DNA of 64,000 nucleotides, taken from NCBI GenBank assembly GCA_963705515.1, contig CAVPJV010000009.1, positions 868,001-932,000 of the forward strand, in the 5' to 3' direction. The translations under genes and the position numbers were made by a program. The notes under the pieces are model-generated. The model worked only from the letters and a program-made list of their open reading frames with translations. It had not been told where the DNA came from and did not search any database. Numbering within the stretch: position 1 is the first letter of the stretch; each line of letters begins with the position of its first letter. Of the stretch, positions 7,298 to 17,000 are shown one piece after another. The stretch is from Gaiellasilicea sp963705515 (GTDB lineage: Bacteria > Actinomycetota > Thermoleophilia > Gaiellales > Gaiellaceae).

Positions 7298-8650
7298 ATG
7301 CCACAGTCCCTGCCCCCACAGGGCGTGCGCGGCGGAAGCGACACGGGGTCAACCCCGACACAGACGTACGACACGGCCGCGCGCACGCTGTTCGACCGCA
7401 CGACGCGACTCGCCGCTTCGTTGCTCGACGTCCCCGTCGCGGTGATCACGATCGCGGATGACGACCAGCTGCACTTCGCGAGCTGCGTCGGCCCGAGGCA
7501 TCCCTGGGGCTCGACGCCCGGCATCCCGCTGTCGCACTCGGCCTGTCAGCACGCGATCCGATCGCGGCAGCCGCTGCTGATCGAGGACGCCCGCACTGAC
7601 CCGCTCGTGAAGGACAGCCCGGCGACCGGCGTGCTCGGGATCGTCGCCTACATCGGCGTGCCACTCGTCGGATCCGGCGGCAACACGATCGGCACGCTCT
7701 GCGCGATCGACACGAGGCCGCGGGCGTGGACCGACGACGACGCGCGCGTGCTCGAGGATCTCGCGGCGACGGTGACGGCCTACCTGGAGGCGCGTCCGGC
7801 ACCGCAGCAGCTCGGTTCGGGCCTCAACATCGCCGCCGTCGCACAGCGCACCGGGATCGGAGCCGACACGCTCCGCAAGTGGGAGCGGCGGTACGGCGTC
7901 CTCCGACCCAGCCGGACCTCCGGTGGGCAGCGCCGCTACGACGAGCGCGACGTCGCCCGAGTCGAATGGCTCCGCGATCGCCTGGCGGACGGCTTCCGGA
8001 TCGGCGAGGCGGCGGCGCTGCTCGAGACGGACGATGCGAGCGCGGAGTCGTCGACGACCGGGCTGCGCGACGCGATCGTCGCCGCCGTCGCCCAGACGGA
8101 CACCCGGCGCTTGGCCGCGCTGGTCGAGCAGTCGTTCACGCTCTACGACGTCGAGACCGCCGTCGAGGAGATCGTGGCGCCGGCTCTGCGGCTCGTCGGC
8201 GACCGCTGGGAGGCCGGCGCCGAGTGCATCGCCGAGGAGCACCTGCTCAGCGAGGTCGTGCTCGAACGGCTGCGGACGCTCCTGGGAGACCGCCGCCCCG
8301 CCGTGCGCGGCACTGCCGTCCTCGCCTGCGCACCGGGCGAGCGCCACGAGCTCGGCCTGCTCTCGCTCGCCGTTCTGCTCCAGGCGGACGGCTGGCTCAC
8401 GGTCTATCTCGGCACCGACACGCCGCTCGACGCGGCAGTCACGACCGCGCTGCGCACGGACGCCGATCTGCTCTGCCTGAGCGCAAGCGACCCGGAGGCG
8501 CGCGCGGCGCTCGAGGCCGAGCTCGCGGGCGAGGATCTCCCTGAGAAGCTCGTCGTCGTCTTTGGCGGCGCTGCCGACGGTTACGGGGCGCCGAGGCTCG
8601 GCGAGGCCGTGGCCGAGCTGCGCGGCGCGAGCGTCGTAGCGCGCCGCTAG
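7298..8650 (+). CDS. GAF-MerR-cobalamin-binding transcriptional regulator (CarH/LitR-like photoreceptor)
   Basis: 450 residues in three parts. Residues ~25-165 form a GAF sensor domain (CAIDTRPRAWTDDDARVLEDL). Residues ~177-245 are a MerR winged helix (TLRKWERRYGVLRP...QRRYDERDV). Residues ~255-450 are a B12-binding module. The last keeps the W-x9-EH signature of adenosylcobalamin photoreceptors (W304, E314, H315) and the E-x-H-x-x-G cobalt-ligand motif (E348-H350-G353). CarH relatives are tetrameric repressors released by green, blue or UV light; that role here is inference. The N-terminal GAF is not part of classical CarH/LitR. No carotenoid genes lie nearby, so the regulon is elsewhere or includes nei. 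Confidence 0.88.
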   Translation: MPQSLPPQGVRGGSDTGSTPTQTYDTAARTLFDRTTRLAASLLDVPVAVITIADDDQLHFASCVGPRHPWGSTPGIPLSHSACQHAIRSRQPLLIEDARTDPLVKDSPATGVLGIVAYIGVPLVGSGGNTIGTLCAIDTRPRAWTDDDARVLEDLAATVTAYLEARPAPQQLGSGLNIAAVAQRTGIGADTLRKWERRYGVLRPSRTSGGQRRYDERDVARVEWLRDRLADGFRIGEAAALLETDDASAESSTTGLRDAIVAAVAQTDTRRLAALVEQSFTLYDVETAVEEIVAPALRLVGDRWEAGAECIAEEHLLSEVVLERLRTLLGDRRPAVRGTAVLACAPGERHELGLLSLAVLLQADGWLTVYLGTDTPLDAAVTTALRTDADLLCLSASDPEARAALEAELAGEDLPEKLVVVFGGAADGYGAPRLGEAVAELRGASVVARR

Positions 8651-11600
8651 GGCCGGAGAACCGCGCGGCGAGGACCGGCGAGGAAGCCTGCCTCCACGAG
8701 CAGCGGCATCACGTCCGTCTCGGTGACCGGCCGGCCGTCGAAGCGCTCCACGGCGAGTCGCTTGCCGCCGCCGGCACGGACGTGCTCGACCAGCGCAGCG
8801 ATTGCCGGACGGAGCCACTCATCGTCGGGCTCGCGAAGCGGCACCAGCGTCCGGCCGCCGCGCTCGACGAAGAGCGCAGCCTCGCCGCCGAGGAGGACGA
8901 CCTGCGCGCCGGCGACACGGGCGGCGCGGGCGCCTGCACGCTTCGGCCACGGCAGCGCCGCGCCGTAGGGCTGCGCGGGATCGGCTGCGGCGAGCACGAG
9001 CGGCTCGGGCTCCTCCTCGGCCCGCAGCTCGCGCAGCCGCTCGACGGCACCGGCGAGCGCGAACTGCGCACCGCCGAGGCCCTCGACGAAGTAGCCGCGC
9101 CGGCAGGCGCCGATCGTCTCGAGATCCTTCAGCTCCGAGTAGACGGCGCTGTAGCCGCCGGGGATCCCCTCGCCGCGCACGCCGTCGCGGGTGACGATCC
9201 CCTGACGCTCGAGCAGCAGCTCGGCCAGCGCCCGCCGGTCGGGCGAGCCGGGGAAGAGACGGTCGGTCGGCGACCAGCGCCCCTGTGTGGACGTGATCGC
9301 AGCGCCGCGCGTGCGCGAGAAGCGGCGCGGACGGCGCTGCGCCCGCGGCGCCTCGTAGCGGCGACCGGCGCGCAGCGGCGTCCAGGCGTCGTTCGTCACC
9401 TCGCCGGCCCAGACGAGCTCCCACAGCGCGGGCAGCGCCGCCTCGGCCTCGAGCGCGGTCTCGTCGAGCAGGTCGGCCCAGAACATGGCGCCGCGGCCGA
9501 GGACTGCGCGGATCGCGTCGGCCTCGGCGGTCTCGGGCTGCGGCGCGCCGGCCGGACGTCCGAGCACGGGCGCGTCCTCACGGAAGTAGACGGCGACGCG
9601 GTCGAGGCCGGCGCCGACCCAGACGAGCTCACCGGCGGCGCAGAGGCCGTCGAGCCACGCGGGCTGGTAGCCGGGAACGCGGCGCGGCAGCACCTCGCTC
9701 TCCCAGAGTGAGACCGGGAGCGCGAGACCCTGCAGCGGCACGAGCGCCTCACGCAGAGTCGCGCGCCGCCCGATCCCGTGCCAGGCGGGGAGGAAGCGGC
9801 CGAGGGACGCCTGCTCCGCGGGCTCGACCTCGCGCCGCAGCGCGGCGAGCGACGCGCGACGGAGGCGGCGAAGGACGTCGGGATCGCACCACTCGCGCTC
9901 GGTGCCGCCGGGCCGCAGCTCGCCGCGGACGAGCAGGTCTGCACGTTCGAGATCGTGGAGCAGCCCTTCGAGCTCGAGCCCGAAGCGCTCGTCCGCCTCG
10001 GCGGTCGTGAACGGGCCGCGGCTCTTGGCGAAGCGGAGGACGAGCTGGCGCAGCGAGTCGGGACCGCCTTCGAGGAACGCCTCCGGAAGACCGCCCGGCG
10101 GCATCACGCCGAGCGCGTCGCGATACCGGCCCGCGTCCTCGGCCGCGAGCAGCCGTTCCTCGCCCGCGATCCGGGCCGTGAGGGCGCGCCGCTCGGCGAC
10201 GAGGATCGCCGCCTGTCCTTCGTCGTACTCGCCAGCGCGCAGGTCGCCGCGGCGGCGGAGGACGTCGTGCAGCTCGTCGGGGTCGCGCGGGTCGCCCGCC
10301 AGCTGGCGCTCCACCTCGGCGAGCGCGTCGGGATCGATCAGCTCGCGCAGCTCCTCCTGGCCGAGCAACTCGCGGAGCAGGTCGCGGTCGAGCGAGAGCG
10401 CCTGCGCGCGGCGCTCGGCCGGCGGCGTGTCGTCCTCGTACATGTACGTCGCGACGTAGTCGAAGAGGAGCGAGCTGGCGAACGGCGAGGCCGACGCCGT
10501 CTCCACCTCGACGAGGTCGAGCTCGCGCGTCTGCAGCCCGCGGAGGATGTTCTTCAACGCGGGCAGGTCGAAGACGTCCTGCAGGCACTCCCGGTAGGTC
10601 TCGAGGATGATCGGGAAGGAGCCGTACTTGCGTGCGACCTGGAGCAGGTTCTGGGCTTTCAGCCGCTGCTGCCAGAGCGGCGTGCGCTGGCCCGGCCGTC
10701 GGCGCGGGATCAGCAGCGCACGGGCCGCGTTCTCGCGGAACCGTGCGCCGAAGAGCGCGGTCTGGCCGACCTCGCCGACGACGAGCTCCTCGATCTCGTC
10801 CGGCCCGATCAGCAGGTCGGCGAGGCTCGGCGGCGCGTCGGCCTCCGGCAGGTGGAGCGCGATCCCGTCGTCCGACCAGATCGACTGCGCGTCGAGCCCG
10901 AGCGAGTCGCGCAGCCGCGCGGTCAGCGCCATCCCCCACGGCGCGTGCACGCGGCCGCCGAACGGGGTGAGGATGCAGACGCGCCAGTCGCCGATCTCGT
11001 CGCGGAAGCGCTCGACCACGATCGCACGGTCGGAGGGAACGACGCCGGTGGCGGCGGCCTGCTCGCGCAGGAAGGTGAGCAGGTTCTGGGCCGCGCGCGG
11101 ATCGAGGTGGTACTCGCCGCGCAGGTGGTCGAGCGCGCTCTCGTCGCTGCGGGCGATCAGCTCCCGCGAGGCACGTCCGATCTTCTCGCCCAGCTCGAAC
11201 GGCCGGCCGACGCCCTCGCCTTTCCAGAACGGGACGGCGCCGGGGACACCGGGCGCCGGCGAGACGAGCACGCGGTCGCGGGTGATCTCCTCGATCCGCC
11301 AGGTCGAGGCGCCGAGCATGAACGTCTGCCCCTGGCGCGCCTCGTAGACCATCTCCTCGTCGAGCTCGCCGACGCGGCCGCCGCCGTCGACGAGGTGGAC
11401 GCCGTAGAGGCCGCGGTCGGGGATCGTGCCGGCGTTCGTGACTGCGAGCCGCCGAGCGCCGGTGCGGCCGCGGATGACACCGGCGGTGCGGTCCCAGACG
11501 ATCCGCGGGCGCAGCTCGGCGAACTCGTCCGACGGGTAGCGGCCGGCGAGCATGTCGAGCACGTTCTCGAGCTGCTGCAGCGAGAGATCGGAGAAGGGAT

Positions 11601-12921
11601 AGGCGCCGCGGACGAGCTTGTGCAGCGCCGCAACCTCGATCTCCTCCTCTGCGACGATCGCGACGATCTGCTGCGCGAGCACGTCGAGCGGGTTGCGCGG
11701 GATCCTGGTCTCCTCGATCTCGCCGCCGCGCATCGCCTTCGCGACGACCGCCGACTCGAGCAGGTCGGCGCGGAACTTGGGGAAGATGCGGCCCTTCGAG
11801 GTCGAGCCGAGCTCGTGGCCCGCGCGGCCGACCCGCTGCAGGCCCCGCGCGACCGACTTCGGGCTCTCGACCTGGATCACGAGGTCGACGGCGCCCATGT
11901 CGATCCCGAGCTCGAGGCTGCTCGTCGCGACGAGGCACGGGATTCGCCCCGCCTTCAGATCCTCCTCGATCAGCACTCGCTGGTCGCGCGCCAACGATCC
12001 GTGGTGTGCGCGCGCGATCTCCTCCTCGGCCAGCTCGTTCAGCCGCACCGCGAGGCGCTCGGCGAGGCGCCGGTTGTTGACGAAGACGATCGTCGAGCGA
12101 TGCTCTCGGACGAGCTCGAGGATCGCGGGATAGATCGAGGGCCAGATCGAGCGGGCGGTCGACTCGTACCCCGAGGCCATCACGACGTCGTCGTTCACAA
12201 CGGGCTGAGTGAGCTCGTTCGAGGTGCCGAGCTCGCGCAGGTCCTCGACCGGGACGACGACCTCGAGGTCGAGCTCCTTGCGCGTGCCCGCGTCGACGAG
12301 CCGAATCGGGCGGTCGCCGGAGACGAAGCGGCCGATCTCCTCGAGCGGGCGCTGGGTCGCGGAGAGGCCGATCCGCTGGGAGGGCCGCTCCAGCAGCGCG
12401 TCGAGCCGCTCCAGCGAGAGCGCCAGGTGCGCGCCGCGCTTGGTGCCGGCGACGGCGTGGACCTCATCGAGGATGACCGTCTCGATCCCGCGCAAGGTCT
12501 CGCGCGCCTGCGAGGTCAGCATCAGAAAGAGCGACTCCGGCGTCGTGATCAGGATGTCCGGCGGCTCTTTGATCAGCTCCCGCCGCTCCTTCTGGGTCGT
12601 GTCGCCCGTGCGGACGCCGACGCGGAGGTCGGACTTGATCCCGGCGAGCGGCCCGCGCAGGTTCCGCTCGACGTCGTAGTTGAGCGCCTTCAACGGCGAG
12701 ACGTAGAGCAGGCGGAGACCCGTCCCGGGGGCGCGATCGAGCTTGTCGATCCCGTGCAGGAATGCGGCGAGCGTCTTGCCGGAGCCGGTCGGCGCCTGGA
12801 CGAGCACGTTCTCCCCCGACGCGATCGCGGGCCACCCGGCCTCCTGCGCAGGCGTGGGGCCGGCGAACGCCCGTTCGAACCAGCTCCGCGTCTTCTCGGA
12901 GAACGGCGCCAGCGGATCCAT
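8647..12921 (-). CDS. lhr: Lhr-family ATP-dependent helicase
   Basis: A 1424-residue superfamily 2 helicase. Walker A APTGSGKT is at residues 43-50, a DEVH box near 150, SATQRPLEEIGRF near 195, and motif VI QRVGRAGHELG near 350. The long C-terminal part matches the extended Lhr-CTD layout seen in actinobacterial Lhr, which translocates 3' to 5' on DNA and unwinds DNA:RNA hybrids in repair. The length agrees with full-size Lhr. The start has TAGCCT 7 nt upstream, and the 3' end overlaps the convergent regulator gene by 4 nt. Confidence 0.95.
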   Translation of the reverse strand: MDPLAPFSEKTRSWFERAFAGPTPAQEAGWPAIASGENVLVQAPTGSGKTLAAFLHGIDKLDRAPGTGLRLLYVSPLKALNYDVERNLRGPLAGIKSDLRVGVRTGDTTQKERRELIKEPPDILITTPESLFLMLTSQARETLRGIETVILDEVHAVAGTKRGAHLALSLERLDALLERPSQRIGLSATQRPLEEIGRFVSGDRPIRLVDAGTRKELDLEVVVPVEDLRELGTSNELTQPVVNDDVVMASGYESTARSIWPSIYPAILELVREHRSTIVFVNNRRLAERLAVRLNELAEEEIARAHHGSLARDQRVLIEEDLKAGRIPCLVATSSLELGIDMGAVDLVIQVESPKSVARGLQRVGRAGHELGSTSKGRIFPKFRADLLESAVVAKAMRGGEIEETRIPRNPLDVLAQQIVAIVAEEEIEVAALHKLVRGAYPFSDLSLQQLENVLDMLAGRYPSDEFAELRPRIVWDRTAGVIRGRTGARRLAVTNAGTIPDRGLYGVHLVDGGGRVGELDEEMVYEARQGQTFMLGASTWRIEEITRDRVLVSPAPGVPGAVPFWKGEGVGRPFELGEKIGRASRELIARSDESALDHLRGEYHLDPRAAQNLLTFLREQAAATGVVPSDRAIVVERFRDEIGDWRVCILTPFGGRVHAPWGMALTARLRDSLGLDAQSIWSDDGIALHLPEADAPPSLADLLIGPDEIEELVVGEVGQTALFGARFRENAARALLIPRRRPGQRTPLWQQRLKAQNLLQVARKYGSFPIILETYRECLQDVFDLPALKNILRGLQTRELDLVEVETASASPFASSLLFDYVATYMYEDDTPPAERRAQALSLDRDLLRELLGQEELRELIDPDALAEVERQLAGDPRDPDELHDVLRRRGDLRAGEYDEGQAAILVAERRALTARIAGEERLLAAEDAGRYRDALGVMPPGGLPEAFLEGGPDSLRQLVLRFAKSRGPFTTAEADERFGLELEGLLHDLERADLLVRGELRPGGTEREWCDPDVLRRLRRASLAALRREVEPAEQASLGRFLPAWHGIGRRATLREALVPLQGLALPVSLWESEVLPRRVPGYQPAWLDGLCAAGELVWVGAGLDRVAVYFREDAPVLGRPAGAPQPETAEADAIRAVLGRGAMFWADLLDETALEAEAALPALWELVWAGEVTNDAWTPLRAGRRYEAPRAQRRPRRFSRTRGAAITSTQGRWSPTDRLFPGSPDRRALAELLLERQGIVTRDGVRGEGIPGGYSAVYSELKDLETIGACRRGYFVEGLGGAQFALAGAVERLRELRAEEEPEPLVLAAADPAQPYGAALPWPKRAGARAARVAGAQVVLLGGEAALFVERGGRTLVPLREPDDEWLRPAIAALVEHVRAGGGKRLAVERFDGRPVTETDVMPLLVEAGFLAGPRRAVLRP

Positions 12922-12928
12922 GCTCTAC

Positions 12929-12934
12929 AGGCTA
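12929..12934 (-). promoter_or_regulatory. -10 box TAGCCT of lhr
   Basis: TAGCCT on the minus strand with 7 nt to ATG 12921. Confidence 0.5.
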
Positions 12935-12948
12935 GCCTCGCGGCCCCA

Positions 12949-12977
12949 TTGACTGGCCACGGCGCCTCTTGTAGCGT
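12949..12977 (+). promoter_or_regulatory. promoter of the borosin locus
   Basis: TTGACT (12949-12954), a 17-nt spacer and TAGCGT (12972-12977) form the best -35/-10 pair in the window. The precursor ATG is 7 nt after the -10 box and has no Shine-Dalgarno, so the transcript probably begins at the start codon. Confidence 0.65.
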
Positions 12978-12984
12978 CGCGCAC

Positions 12985-13242
12985 ATGGCCAAGACGATCA
13001 CGTCCTTCCTGCTCGCGCTCTCCGACTCGCGCAAGATGCGCGACAGGTACCGGGACCCCAACCGACGCAGCGGCCTGCTGGAGGAATGGGGCCTCGCGGA
13101 CGACCCCCTGTTCCAGCCGGGTGCGACGGAGGACGACTTCCGCGATAGGGTCACCGCGGAGAGCGGCGTGAGTCAGGTGGAGTGGTGGATCGGCGCCGCC
13201 GGCGTCCCGGTCCAGAACCCGGATTACGACGCGAACGCGTAA
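12985..13242 (+). CDS. putative split borosin precursor peptide (borosin-binding domain plus core)
   Basis: An 85-residue peptide directly upstream of a borosin-type methyltransferase. Residues ~5-60 look like a small helical borosin-binding domain: a TSFLLALSDSRKMRDRYRDP segment followed by a GLxxD turn, matching in order and spacing the leader of the Shewanella SonA precursor as I remember it (FFxxL...LMxDYxxNP...GLTDEQ). The C-terminal tail (about residues 62-85, VEWWIGAAG then VPVQNPDYDANA) is the likely core whose backbone amides would be N-methylated; aliphatic and Gly residues after the WW are candidate sites. The stop is TAA at 13240-13242, one base out of frame with the methyltransferase. 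No protease or export gene is adjacent. Function is inferred from pairing and resemblance. Confidence 0.8.
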   Translation: MAKTITSFLLALSDSRKMRDRYRDPNRRSGLLEEWGLADDPLFQPGATEDDFRDRVTAESGVSQVEWWIGAAGVPVQNPDYDANA

Positions 13243-13336
13243 CCGGCGCGGCTCGCTCGCAGTCGTCGGCACGGGAATCCGACTCGGCCTCCAGCTGACG
13301 GTCGAGGCGCGGGACGAGATCGAGGGCGCGGACGAG

Positions 13337-14017
13337 GTGCTGCACGTCGCCGCGAACCCCCTTGCGACCGAATGGCTCGCGTCGCTGAACCCGAGCGCGC
13401 GCTCGCTCACGACCCACTACCGGCCCGGGGTGCCGAGGCGACTCATCTACGAGGCGATGGTGGAGGAGATCCTCGCGGCGGTGCGCGAGGGCAAGCGCGT
13501 CTGCGCCGTCTTCTACGGCCACCCGGGCGTGTACGTGCAGCCCTCTCACGAGGCGGTGCGGCGCGCGCGGGAGGAGGCATTCGAGGCGCGCATGCTCCCC
13601 GCCGTCTCCGCCGAGGACTGCCTTGTCGCCGATCTCGGCGTCGACCCCGGCGAGCACGGCTGGCAGAGCTGGGAGGCGACCGGCTTCCTCCTCCGCGGCT
13701 TCCGTCCCGACCCGACGGCGGGGCTCGTGCTCTGGCAGGTGGACGGGATCGGCAAGCTCGACTGGAACCTCGACCCCGATCCGCGCGGGCTGCAGGCGCT
13801 GGCGGAGGTGCTCGGCGAGCTCTATCCGCCCGAGCACGAGCTGATCTTCTATCGCGCGTCGAGCTACCCGATCCTCCCCGGAGAGGCGGTGCGCATGCCG
13901 TTGCGCGAGCTCGCCGCGCTCGGGTCGCCGCCGGCGCCGACGCTCTACGTGCCGCCGCTGCCGAGCAGACCGGTCGACCGCGCGATGGCCGCGAGGATCG
14001 GCGTCACGCTGTCGTAG
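13337..14017 (+). CDS. borosin-type peptide backbone alpha-N-methyltransferase (SonM/OphMA-like tetrapyrrole methylase fold)
   Basis: SAM-dependent enzyme of the tetrapyrrole-methylase fold, closest in motif order to borosin methyltransferases: FYGHPGVYVQPSH, ARMLPAVSAEDCLVADLGVDP, a GWQSWEAT segment, LVLWQVDGIG and LYVPPL. Tyr28, Arg35 and Tyr38 (HYRPGVPRRLIYEAM) match the OphMA catalytic Tyr/Arg/Tyr set in spacing. GTG 13337 is the first conventional start in frame, but the conserved frame continues upstream to about 13241 and encodes RRGSLAVVGTGIRLGLQL, which includes the SAM-binding VGTG loop. The real protein therefore probably starts earlier or is reached by frameshift from the precursor. 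It overlaps the convergent cyclase gene by 14 nt. A generic corrin or diphthine methylase is less likely. Confidence 0.85.
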   Translation: MLHVAANPLATEWLASLNPSARSLTTHYRPGVPRRLIYEAMVEEILAAVREGKRVCAVFYGHPGVYVQPSHEAVRRAREEAFEARMLPAVSAEDCLVADLGVDPGEHGWQSWEATGFLLRGFRPDPTAGLVLWQVDGIGKLDWNLDPDPRGLQALAEVLGELYPPEHELIFYRASSYPILPGEAVRMPLRELAALGSPPAPTLYVPPLPSRPVDRAMAARIGVTLS

Positions 14018-17000
14018 CCGTCAGCTCGAGCTGTGCCCGCGCGCGCTCGACGGCGACGGCGTTCCCCTTCGCCTCGTACAGCGCGATGCCCGTCTCGATG
14101 CACTTTCGCGCCTCGTCGGCGCGGCTGCCCGAGCGCAGCACGACTGCGAGCTCGAGCAGGACGTCTCCTCGCAGATCGAGCAGGTCGGTCGGCTCGACGA
14201 TCGCGAGCGCGTCCCGCGCGACGCGCTCCGCCTCGTCGAGTGCGCCCGCGTCCACGAGGAGCCGCGCGCGGGTGAGGCGGTAGAGCGCCTGCGACCAGAG
14301 GTCCTGCTCGGACGCGGTCGCCTCGACCTCACGCACGAGATCTTCGGCTTCCGCCGCGTGGCCGCGCGCGTGCAGCATGCGGGCGAGCATCGCCGCGACC
14401 GAGGCGCGATAGCCGATTTCGCCGAGGTTGCCGAGCGCCTCGTAGCCGTCCCGGAGCGCGGACTCAGCTGCAGCGTCGTCACCCGCAAGCAGCTCGACGT
14501 CCGCGCGGCCGAACGCCGCCGTGGAGACGGCGTCGAGCCGCGCACCGAGCTCCTCGTAGGCGGCGGCTGCCGCCGCGACGAGCTCACGCGCCTCGTCAAA
14601 CCGGCCCTGGCGCGCGACGAGGCAGCCGATCCAGCGGCGGCAGCACGCCTCCATGAAGAGGTCGTCCGGCGCCGACTCGAGCAGCGAGACGCAGAGTCCG
14701 ATGCCGTCGTGCACCGGGAGCGGCCCTGACCACGCTGCGAAGCCGATCCGGCCGACGATTTCCGCTTCCTGCCAGCGATCGCCCGCCGCCTGTGCGTGGC
14801 GTCGCGCGCGGAGAAGCGCCTCCTCCCCGGCCCCGACGCGCCCGGCCCAGAGCCCGCGGACAAGGCCGAGCAGGAACCAGCCACGCGCGACGGCACGGTG
14901 TCCGCGGCGATCGAGATCGGCCGCCGCCTCTAGGCCAGGCAGAGCGGCTTCGACGAGCGCGAGGTCCTCCTCCCAGCCGCCGCGCGGGTCGCTGCGGAGC
15001 CGAAGGGCAACGCGTTCGATCCGCGCCGCGAGCACGACGGCCTGCGGGACGCCGTCAGTGCGCTCGATCGCCTCGGTCAGCACCTCCTCGGCCCGAGACA
15101 GCGCCCCGGAGACCGTGAGGACGAGCCCAAGCTCGGGCGCCAGCTCGAGCCGGCGAACGTCGCCGGGTGCCAGCAATGCGGCGGCGCGCTCGAGCAGCGT
15201 CCTCGCTGCATGAATGTCGCCGCGGCCGAGGGCGCGCCTACCTGCACGTAGCAGCCGATCGGCTGCTCTGCCGGCGAGCCTGTCCTCCTCCTCGCCGCGT
15301 GCGCCGAGCTCAACACGGAAGCCGTAGGCCTGCTCGAGATGGTGGCCGACGATCTCGTCGAGCTCGGCGCTCTCGCCGGCGTGGCCCTCTGTCCAGGCGG
15401 CGAAGCGCTCGTGCAGCTCGGCCCGCAGCCGCTTCGGCATCGAGTCGTAGGCGGCATCGCGGATGAGGATGTGGCCGAAGCGGAAGCCGTCCTCGCCCGC
15501 GAACGTGCGTGCGTCCGGCTTGATCAACCCCTTACGGACGAGCGCCTGGAGGCGGCCTGCGACCTCGCCCACCTCCTCCGGCGGCGAGAGGTCCGCCATG
15601 GCACCCCACCAGAAGACCTGCCCGATCACCGCAGCCCGCTGCAGCACCGCCAGCTCGTCCTCGCCGAGCCGGTCGAGCCGCGCGGCGAGCACCGCCTGCA
15701 CGGTGTCCGGCACGCGCAGCGAGTCGACGGACTCGAGCGGCTCCAGCCGGCCGTCCCGCTCGACGAGGACACCGTCGTCGACGAGCATCCGCAGCATCTC
15801 CTCGAGGAAGAGCGGGTTGCCGCCGGTCGCGCGGCCGACTGCGTCGGCGGCATCCGCGTCGAGCGGCCCGGCCAGGTTCTCGAGCAGCGTGCGCGCGTGC
15901 TCCCGCGGCAGCGGCGCGAGCTGGATCGTGGTTCCACCCCAGGCGGGCCGGAGCTCGGCGAGGTCGGGACGGGCCATGCAGCAGACGAGCATCGGCGCGT
16001 CGCGACTCCAGCCCGCCAGGTACTCGACGAGGTCGAGGAACGCCGGCTCCGCCCACTGGATGTCGTCGAGCACGAGCACGAGCGGCTGTTCGCGCGCGAG
16101 CGTCTCGAGCAGGCGGCGGATCGCCCCGTAGAGCTCGTCCGTGCGGGAGCGCGGCTCCGCCCGGCCGACGGCCTCGAGGATGCGCTCGCGCACGGTCTCG
16201 CCGTCGGGCTCGCTGGAGAGGGCCGCCTCGAGGTCGAGGTCGCGTACGACTTCGACGAGGGGCCAGTAGGTGATCCCGTTGCCGTACGGGAGACAGCGGC
16301 CTTCGAGTACGAGCGTGTCCTCGCCGGCGGTCGCGATCAGCTCGGCGGCGAGGCGGGACTTGCCGATGCCCGGCTCGCCGACGATCGTGACGATCCGGCA
16401 GGTGCGGTCGGAGACGACCCGCTCGAGCTCTGCCAGCAGCGCGTCGAGCTCGGCCGCACGTCCGATGAGGGGCGAGTCCATCCTGCGCGCCACGCCGGCC
16501 GCGTCCGGCTCGACGTTGAGCAGCCGCCACGCGACGACAGGCTCGGACTTCCCCTTCAGCTCGAGCGCGGGCATCGGCTCGGCGGTGACAGCGTCGCGGA
16601 CGAGGCGAATGGTCGCGTCGCCGACGAGGATCTCGCCCGCCGCGGCCGTGGCCTCGAGCCGCTGCGCGACGACGACGGCGTCGCCGGTGGCGAACGGATC
16701 GCCTTGCGTCGGATCGCCGGCGTAGACCTCGCCGGTGTGGATGCCCGTACGCACGCCGATCCTGATCCCGTACGCCGCCTCGAGCTCGTCGTTCAGGCGC
16801 GCGAGCTCGCCCCGGAGCTCGACCGCAGCCCTGACCGCGCGGAGCGCATCGTCCTCGTGGACGACCGGGATCCCGAACACGGCGAGCACGGCGTCGCCGA
16901 CGAACTTCTCGATCGTCCCGCCGTGCCGCTCGAGCACCGCCTGCGCCGTCTCGTGATAGCGCGACCACACGCCCCGGAGCGCCTCCGGGTCGAGTTGCTC

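Noticed and set aside
9778..13242. A very long plus-strand open frame opposite lhr, continuing into the borosin precursor
   Set aside because: Its sequence over lhr is the compositional mirror of a GC-rich coding strand with no domain motifs; only the last 85 residues, which follow their own promoter, are credible.
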